Source: Phycisphaera sp.
GTDB lineage: Bacteria; Planctomycetota; Phycisphaerae; Phycisphaerales; Phycisphaeraceae
Direction: 5' to 3'
Length of the DNA: 49,827 nucleotides
NCBI GenBank assembly: GCA_028285385.1
Contig: JANQPR010000015.1
Coordinates: 1 to 49,827 of the forward strand
Part shown: positions 32,807 through 41,627 of the stretch, in pieces
How the letters are laid out: each line of letters starts with the position of its first letter
How positions within the stretch are numbered: the first letter of the stretch is position 1
Notes under the pieces: model-generated
Seen by the model: only the letters and a program-made list of their open reading frames with translations
The model's database searches: none
Told to the model about the DNA's origin: nothing
Translations under genes and position numbers: made by a program

Positions 32807-33930
32807 TGCGCCGCTGGTGTGGTGTTGACCCCGAGTTTTGCCGCTCCGGCCGGGCGGGTCTGCACCGCGTGTTCGCCCCGGTCGATCTGGAAAGGGTGAA
32901 GTCGGACCGGCTCAACTCGGCCTACAGCGACGCCGCGCTCGATCGCCAGCAACGCCGCAACTTCGGCTTCGCGATCCTGGCGCTCGTCATGGTCATCGCG
33001 ACCGGGACGGTTGGCTTCTGGTGGCTCGAGGAGCAATGGGACGCGTGGGACGCGCTGTTCTTTACCTGCATCACGATCACGACCGTTGGCTACGGCGATT
33101 ACGGGCTAGACATGCGCGGCGAGATCTTCGCGCTTTTCCTCATGATCTCCGGCATCGCTACTTGCACGTACGCCTTCAGCCAAATGGTTCAACTCGCGGT
33201 CAGCCAACGGCTGAACTGGAGAAAACGCATGCTCAAGCACATCGCGCATCTTGAGGACCACTTCATTGTCTGCGGCAACGGGCGCGTCGGCCGGGCGATC
33301 TGCGAACGCTTCGAGGAGTCGGGCACGCCGGTCGTAGTGGTCGACCCCAGCGAAGACCGCTGCGAGTGGGCGCGGCAGCACGGCCATTTCGTGGTGCACG
33401 GCGACGCCGGCAAGGACGAGGTCCTGATGCAGGCGAACGTGGAGCGCTGCCGGGGCCTCGTCGCCTGCACGCCCGACGAAAGCGAGAACCTCGTGATCAC
33501 GCTGACGGCGCGCTCGCACAACGAAGGGTGCACGATCATCGCCCGAGCCGAGAGCCACGACGCCGTGGCGAAGTTCCAGCGCGCGGGCGCCGACCGGGTC
33601 GTGGCGCCGTCGTTGTTCGGCGGGCACCAGATCGCGACGATGCTGGTCCGGCCGCACTTGGCGGACTTCCTGACGCAGATGTGCGCCGGCGACGACGACT
33701 ACCAGCTCTCGGAAATCATGATCGACCCGGGCTCCCCGCTGGCCGGCCAGACGCCCGAGACGTACGGCCAGCGCGAGCCGGGGTTGGTCTTCGTCGCGCT
33801 CAAGCGGACGGGCGAGCCGACGCGGATCCGGCCGGATGCGACGGAGTCGTTTGCGGTCGGCGATGTTGTAATCGTGGCGGGCCAACTCGACGCGATCGCG
33901 CGGGCGCGGTCGTTGGCGCAGGCGGCGTAG
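32806..33930 (+). CDS. Two-helix K+ channel with RCK (TrkA) domain
   Basis: A 374-residue channel. Helix 1 is at about 53-73, the pore has the selectivity filter TVGYGD (93-98), and helix 2 is at about 104-125. The cytoplasmic RCK part has the Rossmann TrkA-N domain (HFIVCGNGRVGRAICERF, with VVVDPSEDRCEWA) and a TrkA-C domain near the end (VFVALKRTGEP..AVGDVVIVAG). This is the MthK/Kch plan, where nucleotides or Ca2+ bound to RCK gate K+ flow. ATG 32806 overlaps the folA stop (TAATG), suggesting coupling. The N-terminal 50 residues before helix 1 are unusually long, so a later start is possible. Confidence 0.9.
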   Translation: MRRWCGVDPEFCRSGRAGLHRVFAPVDLERVKSDRLNSAYSDAALDRQQRRNFGFAILALVMVIATGTVGFWWLEEQWDAWDALFFTCITITTVGYGDYGLDMRGEIFALFLMISGIATCTYAFSQMVQLAVSQRLNWRKRMLKHIAHLEDHFIVCGNGRVGRAICERFEESGTPVVVVDPSEDRCEWARQHGHFVVHGDAGKDEVLMQANVERCRGLVACTPDESENLVITLTARSHNEGCTIIARAESHDAVAKFQRAGADRVVAPSLFGGHQIATMLVRPHLADFLTQMCAGDDDYQLSEIMIDPGSPLAGQTPETYGQREPGLVFVALKRTGEPTRIRPDATESFAVGDVVIVAGQLDAIARARSLAQAA

Positions 33931-33954
33931 GCGTTTCGGCACCCTGCGGAGCGT

Positions 33955-33960
33955 TATGAT
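33955..33960 (+). promoter_or_regulatory. -10 element of the tRNA-Val gene
   Basis: TATGAT, 9 nt before the first base of the tRNA. It is the best -10 match in the window; the -35 is poor. Confidence 0.5.
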
Positions 33961-33969
33961 GCCGACGGC

Positions 33970-34043
33970 GGGCGATTAGCTCAGTTGGCCAGAGCGTTCG
34001 GTTTACACCCGAAAGGTCCTCGGTTCGAGCCCGAGATCGCCCA
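33970..34043 (+). tRNA. tRNA-Val (anticodon UAC)
   Basis: A 74-nt cloverleaf. The acceptor stem is GGGCGAT with ATCGCCC, the D arm GCTC/GAGC, the anticodon stem TTCGG/CCGAA around loop TTTACAC (anticodon TAC), the variable loop AGGTC, and the T arm CTCGG/CCGAG with TTCGAGC. The discriminator base is A. CCA is not encoded, so it must be added by the nucleotidyltransferase. Confidence 0.95.
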
Positions 34044-34096
34044 TTGGCGCGGCACCCCGGGTACTCCGGGCGTGTTGGCGACGAGGGGCGTGGTGT

Positions 34097-37000
34097 TCAT
34101 TCTTGCGTTTGGTCCGGCGGTTCGGCCTGTTCCGCTTCGTACTGCGCACGGAGCGCGGCCTCGCGCTGGCGGCGTTGCTCGGCGCGGCGGCGGGCCTCTT
34201 CGGCGATCTCGGCCTCGCGTGCGGCGCGTTCGGCGGCGCGCTGCCGGGCGAGATCTGCGATCGCGTTCGTGTCCTCCGGTTCGTCGTCGTCCGGTGACGC
34301 GAGCGCCAAGGCTCGGCGGAGGCGTTCGAGTTCGCGGCGGTCCGTGGCGTTCAGCGCGAAGTCGCCGGACTCATCGTCGTCGATCCGTTCGTCGATCTCC
34401 GTGAGCGTCAGGGCCGCTGTCTCGAGTTGGTCCGCGGAGAGCAGCTTGTCGACGAGGTTGATCTGCCAGGTGAAGGCGTCGGGTGCGAGCTCGGCAGCGC
34501 GGCGGGCGTGACGGATGGCGTCGTCGTGTTCGCCGCGGGCCTGGTGGATCCGCGCGAGCGTGTCGTGGATGTTGGGGATCTGTGGAGCGAGCTCGACCGC
34601 TCGGTTTGCCAGTTCGAGGGCGCGGTCCAGTTGGTCTTTCATGGACGCCAGCCCGTCGGCGAAGTTGTTGAGCACCACGGGGTTGTCGGGTTGCGCCGCG
34701 ACGAGGCGGTCGTAGTGCGCGGTCATGGCGGGGTAGTCTCCGAGCAGTTGCGCGAGCATGCCCGCCGCGGATTCGGCTGCGAGCGGGACCTCGGCGGGGC
34801 GGCCGTTGTTGCTGCGCGCACGGAGTAGCTGGTCGTCGAGCCAGCGTTTAGCGGCGGCGACGGGTTGCTGGTCGCCGCTGAGCGAGAGGGACTCGTGGAC
34901 AGCCGCGGCGACGCGCGGCCAGCCGTTGGGGTGATCGAGCGGCAGCGTGCCGCCGAGACGCTGGACCCACGCGGTGAGTTCCGCCGGGTTGGCGACGAGG
35001 AGCGGCAGCAGGCGTATCGCCGCTTCGCGCCAGGCGGTCCCGTCGTCGAGGCGCGGCCAGATGAGGTCGCGGGCTTGTTCGTAGCGCCCTCCGCGGACAA
35101 ACACTGCGGCGACCTCGGCGGCGTAGGCCGGGTTGCGCAGGCCGGAGACGCTGCGCCCGACTAGCCCCTCGGCGAGGCCAACGGCGCCGTCATTGGCCCC
35201 GACGGCCGATCGGAGCGAGGCCACCGCCAGCGACAGGGCCGGGTCTCGGTCGGCGGCGGTTGCGGCGAGCAGCGAAGCGTAGTGGTTCGCGCGAACCAAG
35301 TCGCGCGCCTGCACGCAGAGCGTCAGGACTTGTTGCGTCGTCGGTTCGGGCAGCCGGTCGGCCACCATCATCAGGCCCAGGCGGTCGAGGAGCACGGCGG
35401 TCGCGGCCGCCGAGTCGTCCGCCTGGTTCTTTCGATACAGCTCGCGTAGCTGCGTCTGTGGGTAACGCCAGAGACGGTCGCGGAGCGCCGAGGGCCGCGG
35501 CACTGAATCGCCGGGCGCGGCGGTTTGCATTTGGTGGAGGAAGGTCAGAACGGTGGCGGTGTCGGCAGACTGTCCGAGGGCCTCGATGGCTGCGGGCATG
35601 TAGGCGGGATCGGACAAAAGGTCCCTGAGCATTCCGGCCGTCGAGTGCGCGGCGAGTTGCGCGAACCACGGGCCGGAACGGGTGTTGCGGGAGGCCGCGT
35701 CGAGCGTCTCGTCTACGGCGTCGGTGTTGGCGTCGCGCGATGCGTGCAGCAGCGTCAGCCAGTAAAGCCCCGAGTGCTCCGACCCTTCTTCAGTGGGTGA
35801 AAACGAAGGCGACGCGGCGGCCAACCATTCTTTCGCCTCGTCTCCGCGGCGATGGTTGAGCAGCACCGCCGTCCAGAGTCGGCGGCTGGACGGATCGAGT
35901 TCAACACCATTCAACGCCGCAACCCAGGCTCCACGGGTGGTCTCGTCCAACTCGAGCAAGGGCAGGAAGCTCTGCACCGCCCGTCGGTTGGCTTCGAGCG
36001 GAGAACTCCACAACTCCCCGGCCAGTGCTCGCGCAGCTTCGGTTTGCCCGGTCCCGATCCGCCACGACAACAGAGCACGATTGCCTTCGACCGCAGCCCC
36101 CGTGCCCCCGAGTGCGGCGGCGACCGATCCGGCCGCCTCGTCTTCGCCCAGCGCCGCCAGTGCGGCAAACAAGTTGGCGCTTCGGCTTGGCGTCGGGGAG
36201 GCGACACGTCGCTGCGCGGCAGACCGGAGGAACCCGGTGATGGCGTCGGCGGCGTCGTGCTCTCCGACGACCCGGAACAAACGCCCGAGCGCGGCCATCC
36301 GGCGTGGGTCGTCCGGTCGGTGTCGGTGCCACTGCGTCCGCGCTTCCAGGGCGGCGGCATAATCTCCCAGCGCGAGGTTGAAGCGGTCGAGGAGGATGAG
36401 TGCGTCTTCCCGAGCGTGCCCGGCGGACGACGCGACCATGGTTTGTAGCGTACCGCTGTGCTCACGGGCTTGTTCAAACGTGTCGGCCGTCAGGATTCGG
36501 TCTCGTGCTTCGTCGAAGTCCAGCCCGGTGGCGAACCAGACGCCGGCGGGTGTTGCCTGCTCGCGCGTGGCCCGGCGCAGCAGTTCCATTTCACGCCAAG
36601 CCTTCGGCCAACGCGGCAGCGCCGCGAGTAACGCATCGACCCCAACGTCTGACATACCTCGCTGCGCCCATGCCCAGACGCCCGGTTCGTTCAACGCGTC
36701 CGCGATGACCAGCCGCCCGACGAGCGCGTCAGCATCAATCGAGTTCGAACCGGGGCCCCCGAACCGGCTGGTCATGATCGACCACGCTTGATCGCTGCGC
36801 CCCCGGGCTGACAGCCACTTCCCCCACGACGCGAGCAGGTTGGCAGGCGCGTCGGGTTCGGCCAACAACGCTTCCGCGAACGAATCGACCACCGCGCCCT
36901 TCTCCGGCAACGCTTCGATCAACCCCGACCAAGCGGTGTCGGAGCGTGCTTCTGAGACCACGCTCCGCAACGCTGTCGACCACGCTTCGGCCGTCCGCGG

Positions 37001-38650
37001 CGTCGTGTCGGCACCCGCAAGCAGTCGGACTCGGAGTCGCAACAGCGGGTCGATACGGCTGTTTGCTTCGATCTGATCGAGCAGGCCTTTGCGAGTTTCG
37101 TCTTCGATCTCGTCCCATCGCGCCAGCTGGACCCGCAGCCGCAACTCGGGAAGGCCCGCCGAACGCACGCCCGTGGCGTCGAGATCGTCTAGCCGTTCGG
37201 CGGCCCGCGTCTGCCGACCCAGTTCGAGCAGCGCTTCGGCTTGTTCGACCTTGAGCGTGGCCCAGGCCGGAGCGGCGACGATTGCGCGTTCGTATGCGCC
37301 GGCGGCAGCCGCGGGGTTGCCGTGGGCCGCGAAGCCCCTCGCCATCGTGCGGAGCAGTACCGGTTCATTGAGGGTGGGCCACGCCGACCGGAGCGCACCG
37401 AGCCAAGCCGCATCGGGCGGCGTCTCGGACAGCACCGCTTGCCAGACCGGTCGTGCCTCGGGCGTGATCTCGCTCAGGTCGTTGACCGATTCATCTCCCT
37501 GTTGCTGTGCGGCCAACGCCCGGTACACGTGAAGCCAATCTGGCGTGGCGTCGGTCGACACCCGTGCCGCGGTCTCGGTCACGACCGACCAACGGCCGAC
37601 GTAGAACGCCTCCCGTGCCAGCAACAGCTTGACCGCGTCGCCGGCGTCCGTCGCGCCGGCCTGCCGTTGCAGGAAGTCGAGTTGACGATCGAACTGGCCG
37701 CGAGAGCGCAACAACGACGCGACGACCTGTGCCTGACTGGCTTCCAACGCCGGGCGTTCGGTCATGGCGGTGAGCAGTGCTTCGAGTTCGCTTCGGTAGG
37801 CCTCGGCTTGAGACGGGCGGTTCAGTCTCCGGGCACGCTGGCTTGCGTTGTCCAGGGCGATCAGCCGCAACGTGTCGCGCTGGTTCTGCGGCGCATCACT
37901 CAAGCCTTCGACATGGTCCAGCCAGGACTGCGGCTCAGCGATCGGCGTGGAGACCCGCACCCAGCGCTCGAAGTGTGCCAGCGACGTAGGGTCGCCGCTG
38001 AGCGATTCGCGTGCCCATCGCGCGGCCTCCTCCGTCTGGTTCATGGCGACGTGCGACCGGACCAACGCCTCATGCGCCGCGTCGCGGAAGCCGGGCCGGG
38101 GCAGCGGGGTCGCCAGGGCCTGCGACGCGACGCGGACCGCCTCGGCGTGGTCGCCTGACCGCGACAACCCCTGCAGTGTCACGATCAGCGGCAGCGGTTG
38201 GCTGGGCATCTCGTTGTGCAGCTGCTTCGCGTACGCCAACGCCTGCTCGTCGGCTCTGGAGGTCAGCAAGGCCTGAAGCCGGTACAGCTTCGCGGGTCGG
38301 TCGTCGGGGTTCTGGCTTAAGAAAGTGTCGATCGCCGAGAGCGCCTCGAGCCCGTCCTCTCGGGTCGCGGGCTGCTTGCTCAGGTACGACCGCCCGAGCC
38401 AGAGCAGGATCGACCGGTCTTTCGGCCGGCGGAGGTGATAGGACTGGATGACGTCGATCGCTTCGTCGAACCGTTCGGCGTGGAACAGGTCGATGCCCTG
38501 TTGCCGCATGTCGCGGCTTTCAAGGCGGAACATGGTATAGCGCAAAGCCCCGAAGCCCCCGACGCCTACGACGAGCACCGCGACGCCCAGCACGAGTAAC
38601 CAGACGCGCTTGCGGTTGACGCCGGAGTGTTCGGCGGTCGGTTCACTCAC
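34097..38650 (-). CDS. Giant TPR-repeat membrane protein of the exosortase locus
   Basis: A 1517-residue protein with one transmembrane helix at about 16-36 (VWLLVLGVAVLVVGVGGFGAL), then many tetratricopeptide-like repeats (for example AYERAIVAAPAWATLKVEQAE and LELANRAVELAPQIPNIHDTL). It ends in a highly charged Arg/Glu/Ala coiled-coil tail from about 1455. Its GTG overlaps the exosortase stop in GTGA, so it is coupled to it. This recalls PrsT, the TPR protein of proteobacterial exosortase/EPS loci, but is much longer. It probably faces the periplasm and supports export or sorting of exopolysaccharide and PEP-CTERM proteins (inference from context). Confidence 0.85.
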   Translation of the reverse strand: MSEPTAEHSGVNRKRVWLLVLGVAVLVVGVGGFGALRYTMFRLESRDMRQQGIDLFHAERFDEAIDVIQSYHLRRPKDRSILLWLGRSYLSKQPATREDGLEALSAIDTFLSQNPDDRPAKLYRLQALLTSRADEQALAYAKQLHNEMPSQPLPLIVTLQGLSRSGDHAEAVRVASQALATPLPRPGFRDAAHEALVRSHVAMNQTEEAARWARESLSGDPTSLAHFERWVRVSTPIAEPQSWLDHVEGLSDAPQNQRDTLRLIALDNASQRARRLNRPSQAEAYRSELEALLTAMTERPALEASQAQVVASLLRSRGQFDRQLDFLQRQAGATDAGDAVKLLLAREAFYVGRWSVVTETAARVSTDATPDWLHVYRALAAQQQGDESVNDLSEITPEARPVWQAVLSETPPDAAWLGALRSAWPTLNEPVLLRTMARGFAAHGNPAAAAGAYERAIVAAPAWATLKVEQAEALLELGRQTRAAERLDDLDATGVRSAGLPELRLRVQLARWDEIEDETRKGLLDQIEANSRIDPLLRLRVRLLAGADTTPRTAEAWSTALRSVVSEARSDTAWSGLIEALPEKGAVVDSFAEALLAEPDAPANLLASWGKWLSARGRSDQAWSIMTSRFGGPGSNSIDADALVGRLVIADALNEPGVWAWAQRGMSDVGVDALLAALPRWPKAWREMELLRRATREQATPAGVWFATGLDFDEARDRILTADTFEQAREHSGTLQTMVASSAGHAREDALILLDRFNLALGDYAAALEARTQWHRHRPDDPRRMAALGRLFRVVGEHDAADAITGFLRSAAQRRVASPTPSRSANLFAALAALGEDEAAGSVAAALGGTGAAVEGNRALLSWRIGTGQTEAARALAGELWSSPLEANRRAVQSFLPLLELDETTRGAWVAALNGVELDPSSRRLWTAVLLNHRRGDEAKEWLAAASPSFSPTEEGSEHSGLYWLTLLHASRDANTDAVDETLDAASRNTRSGPWFAQLAAHSTAGMLRDLLSDPAYMPAAIEALGQSADTATVLTFLHQMQTAAPGDSVPRPSALRDRLWRYPQTQLRELYRKNQADDSAAATAVLLDRLGLMMVADRLPEPTTQQVLTLCVQARDLVRANHYASLLAATAADRDPALSLAVASLRSAVGANDGAVGLAEGLVGRSVSGLRNPAYAAEVAAVFVRGGRYEQARDLIWPRLDDGTAWREAAIRLLPLLVANPAELTAWVQRLGGTLPLDHPNGWPRVAAAVHESLSLSGDQQPVAAAKRWLDDQLLRARSNNGRPAEVPLAAESAAGMLAQLLGDYPAMTAHYDRLVAAQPDNPVVLNNFADGLASMKDQLDRALELANRAVELAPQIPNIHDTLARIHQARGEHDDAIRHARRAAELAPDAFTWQINLVDKLLSADQLETAALTLTEIDERIDDDESGDFALNATDRRELERLRRALALASPDDDEPEDTNAIADLARQRAAERAAREAEIAEEARRRAEQRRQREAALRAQYEAEQAEPPDQTQE

Positions 38651-40326
38651 CGGTCCACCTCCGAGACCGTCCGGCGGATCTCGTTGATCACGCCCGCGTT
38701 CATGGTCAAGAGCTTAGAGGCCAACGCCCGCCGCTGCTCCCGCGTCGTCTGGGCGTCGAACAGCAGGCTGAGCTGGGCCACGCCCCACGCGTCCCGGATT
38801 CCTTGGAACGCGCTCTGACCGACGGCGTCGGCCTGGTCGGCGCTCACTTGGCCGTCCGGTGTGATGAAGGCGTTCATCACGTAAATGTCCTGCGAGCCGT
38901 CCGGGCTCATGCGTTGGAAGCGGTACTCCGTGACCGGCACCGCTTCGTCGGCCATGGCCACTGTGTCCCGCTGCCGGGCGAGCTCGACCCAGCCCGAGTT
39001 GGGGTAACACACCGGCGGGGTGTGGTGCAGCATGTCGCGGACGTACCGGCAGTGGATCAGCGACACGTACACGCCGGATCCGGTCTGTGGGTCGACGAGA
39101 CGGACGCACCGGAACGCGTTGGGGCGCAGCATGTCCAGCGCCACGCCGGGCAACCCGCTGTCAACGGCCGTCATGCCCGGAAGCGTGAACCGGGCCTCCC
39201 GGACCTGCTCGGCGACTTGCCGGTGGTATGCGGACACGCCAGATGTCGGCCAGTCTTGCGCGGTAACCGCCGTGACGCCGAGCAGCCCGACCGCCAACGC
39301 GGCCGTGACCACGCCAAACCGATGTGGCGGCGTGCCGCGTGCGGCGATGAGGGAGTCCACCTCCCCTTTCGTTTGGCCCACTTTATCGTCCCGTTGTTTT
39401 TCGGATCGCGGTTTCGGTGATTGAAACACACGCAAGCCCGTCCACCGGACCAGGCTCAGCAACCCGAGGTAGACCATGACGATCGACGCGAACGACACGA
39501 TGCCCAGGACGTCGTGCGCCAAGCCGGCGGCGCCCTCGCCCGTGCTGCCGTACATCATCGACGTGGGGATCAACCGCAGCATGTTGCCGAGCACGGCCAT
39601 CACGGGCGTCAGCGCGATCATCCCGATGCGTAGCCACCACACGAACGGCAGAGACAGGCTGAACACCGTGATCACCACGCCCAGCGCAAAAAACGATCGG
39701 ATCCCCGAGCAGGCCTCCGCGACGTTCACTTCGTTGCCGTTGATCACGAGCAAATGCAGGTATTGCTGGACGTCGTAGCCGAGCAGGCGGAGCACGTCGG
39801 TCGTGACCGTCGCCGACACGAACATCAACTGGAACGCCACCGCGGTGACGATCGACTCCGGCGGGGGTACGACGAGGAGGAGTACGCCGAACGCCGCCGC
39901 CAACGGCACGACCACCGAGGTGCCCCACCACGCGATCACCGCGCCGTAGACCACGAGCACCGGTCCGCCGAACCAAGCCAGCGGCCCCACAAGGTCCGGC
40001 CCCAGTCTGTCCGCGTACCGGTAGAGCACGACCCCCGCCGCCGCCACGACCAGCCCGACCCAGCGGTGACGCACCGACAACCCGAGCAGGCGTTTCCGGC
40101 GCTGCCAGATCAGGAGTCCGACGGCGACCGGGATCAACAGCAGGTAGCCGAGCGAAGACTCCCGCAGCCCAATCCGACCGACCGACGCCCAGACATGCCA
40201 GAACGGAGCGACCGCGAGAGCCACCAAGACCACACCGGGTATCCACGCGTGTGCCACCGATTCCGGGGACCGGTGGGGCACGGGCGGGGCGGTGGTGGTA
40301 GGGGCCGAGCAGGTCACGGCGGGCAT
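38647..40326 (-). CDS. Exosortase fused to an EpsI-like domain
   Basis: A 559-residue polytopic protein. The N-terminal 330 or so residues have about eight transmembrane helices and the exosortase catalytic set: C206 in VAEACSGIRSFFAL, R251 in GNMLRLIPTSMM and H271 in LAHDVLGIVSF. This protease/transpeptidase cleaves PEP-CTERM tails. After a polar linker and one more helix, the C-terminal part (VYVSLIHCRYVRDMLHHTPPVCYPNSGWV) resembles the EpsI/DUF3485 partner, fused as in planctomycete exosortases. ATG 40326 is chosen; GTG 40386 would add 20 residues. It is first in an operon with the giant TPR gene and divergent from two PEP-CTERM substrates. Confidence 0.9.
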   Translation of the reverse strand: MPAVTCSAPTTTAPPVPHRSPESVAHAWIPGVVLVALAVAPFWHVWASVGRIGLRESSLGYLLLIPVAVGLLIWQRRKRLLGLSVRHRWVGLVVAAAGVVLYRYADRLGPDLVGPLAWFGGPVLVVYGAVIAWWGTSVVVPLAAAFGVLLLVVPPPESIVTAVAFQLMFVSATVTTDVLRLLGYDVQQYLHLLVINGNEVNVAEACSGIRSFFALGVVITVFSLSLPFVWWLRIGMIALTPVMAVLGNMLRLIPTSMMYGSTGEGAAGLAHDVLGIVSFASIVMVYLGLLSLVRWTGLRVFQSPKPRSEKQRDDKVGQTKGEVDSLIAARGTPPHRFGVVTAALAVGLLGVTAVTAQDWPTSGVSAYHRQVAEQVREARFTLPGMTAVDSGLPGVALDMLRPNAFRCVRLVDPQTGSGVYVSLIHCRYVRDMLHHTPPVCYPNSGWVELARQRDTVAMADEAVPVTEYRFQRMSPDGSQDIYVMNAFITPDGQVSADQADAVGQSAFQGIRDAWGVAQLSLLFDAQTTREQRRALASKLLTMNAGVINEIRRTVSEVDR

Positions 40327-40506
40327 TAGGCGATCGGGTCGCTGGACAAAAACATAGAAATTACCAGCCCTTACGGGAGTTGCCACAGCCCGGATCTGGC
40401 ATTCTGCCCGTGGACGCCCTGGCTTGACATGGGTGAAGCAGACGTCGCTGGTCAGACCAGCCGAGTCTCAAACGGCTCTGTGTCGGGCCGGATCGTGGTG
40501 AAACGG

Positions 40507-40535
40507 TTTACAAGAAGCCTGGCACCTGATACATT
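40507..40535 (+). promoter_or_regulatory. Candidate sigma70-type promoter of the first PEP-CTERM gene
   Basis: TTTACA (40507-40512) and TACATT (40530-40535) with a 17-nt spacer. Transcription would start near 40542, giving a leader of about 38 nt with the GAGGA ribosome site at 40570-40574. Confidence 0.5.
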
Positions 40536-40579
40536 TTTAACACACCGATTCACTCTGATTCACTCTCGCGAGGATTGAG

Positions 40580-41416
40580 ATGCGCTTCCACACAACCGCC
40601 GGACGGTTCGGACTTGCTGTGATCGGTCTGTCCGCGTCTGTCCATGCCGCCACCATTGTCGACACGACAAACACCACCGCGTCGCACGACGGCACGATCA
40701 ACTCGGGCGAATATTTCGACGGCACTTTGGGCACCAACAGCGGCTTCGGCGGCGTTATCGGCACCGGCTCGACGTTGTTCGTCGACTCCGCGATCACGGG
40801 TGAACTGAACTTTGGGCTTCAGCGCGGCTCGGGTGACCTGAACAACCAGATGGTGATCTACATCGATTCCGAGTCGGGCGGGGTCGGCGACACCACTGGC
40901 CTGACGGATACGAGTGACCCGTTGCGTCGGATGATCTCGGGCAGCGGCACGGTGACGAGTTCTGACCTGTTTTTCGCTCCCGGGTTTTTGGCGGACTACG
41001 CCATCGGGGTCGAGGCGGGATTTGCCGGTCTATGGGAGATCGTATCCGGCGGGTCGCACAACTTCGTTAAGAGTGTGGACATCCTGCCGGCGGGATCGCC
41101 GAGCGCGGCGGGTTTCGAGATCGAGTTGTTGCTTTCCGATATTGGCGTCGCGCAGGGCGCGTCGTTTGACTACTTCGCGACCTACGGTAATCCCAACGAC
41201 GCCGGGGGGGACAACGTCTTCCGTTCTGATGAGTTCAACGGCGCGCCGAGTGTGGGTGCCGGCAACCCCGGCCTAAGCTCGGTGACTCTCGCCGCCGGCG
41301 ACTTCCACACCTTCACGAGTGTCCCCGAGCCGTCGCTGCCGCTGTTGGCGGGTGTTGGTTCGTTGCTGGCGTTGGGCGTCACGCGGGGCCGGGCTTTGGA
41401 AGCAGACTTGGCTTGA
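40580..41416 (+). CDS. PEP-CTERM sorting-domain protein
   Basis: A 278-residue exported protein. The signal peptide (about residues 1-23) ends SVHA|ATIVD. The middle is Gly/Ser/Thr-rich and beta-like with no domain I recognise, though DSAITGELNFGLQRGSGDLNNQ and VIYIDSESGG suggest a beta-sandwich choice-of-anchor domain. The C-terminus is a clear tripartite PEP-CTERM: SVPEPS, a hydrophobic helix LPLLAGVGSLLALGV, then TRGRALEADLA. It is thus a predicted substrate of the neighbouring exosortase. The ATG has GAGGA 5 nt upstream, and a terminator follows at 41475. Confidence 0.87.
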   Translation: MRFHTTAGRFGLAVIGLSASVHAATIVDTTNTTASHDGTINSGEYFDGTLGTNSGFGGVIGTGSTLFVDSAITGELNFGLQRGSGDLNNQMVIYIDSESGGVGDTTGLTDTSDPLRRMISGSGTVTSSDLFFAPGFLADYAIGVEAGFAGLWEIVSGGSHNFVKSVDILPAGSPSAAGFEIELLLSDIGVAQGASFDYFATYGNPNDAGGDNVFRSDEFNGAPSVGAGNPGLSSVTLAAGDFHTFTSVPEPSLPLLAGVGSLLALGVTRGRALEADLA

Positions 41417-41474
41417 AGGTCCATTTGATCGGCGACTAGCCGGGTCACTGTCCGAGTGAATCTAGGGAAGACCG

Positions 41475-41496
41475 CTCGGGTTTTCCTGAGTTTTTT
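41475..41496 (+). terminator. Terminator after the first PEP-CTERM gene
   Basis: CTCGGG (41475-41480) pairs with CCTGAG (41485-41490), one G-U pair, around a TTTT loop, followed by six T. Short stem but a strong T tract. Confidence 0.65.
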
Positions 41497-41517
41497 CGTG
41501 CAATCCCAAAAACGATT

Positions 41518-41556
41518 AGGCCACGCCCCGAACCCGTTTTAGGATGGGCATGGCCT
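41518..41556 (+). promoter_or_regulatory. Inverted repeat in the leader of the second PEP-CTERM gene
   Basis: AGGCCACGCCC (41518-41528) pairs with GGGCATGGCCT (41546-41556), one C-A mismatch, around a 17-nt loop. It lies 71 nt before ATG 41628. It may be a leader hairpin, a second terminator or an operator; no T tract follows on the plus strand. Confidence 0.35.
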
Positions 41557-41627
41557 GTCGCATGGACGGATTGCGTGGCGGATCATCTCTATTTGTTTTT
41601 GGCTGAACGGGGACTCGGGAGGCGAGC

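Noticed and set aside
34044-34096. Terminator for the giant TPR gene in the 53-bp gap before the tRNA
   Set aside because: A weak CCCGG/CCGGG hairpin exists on the minus strand, but no T tract follows, so I do not call it.
40521-40540. Possible sigma54 site TGGCAC before the first PEP-CTERM gene
   Set aside because: The -24-like half is present, but the -12 position reads ACAT and lacks the required GC; the sigma70-type pair with a 17-nt spacer fits better.
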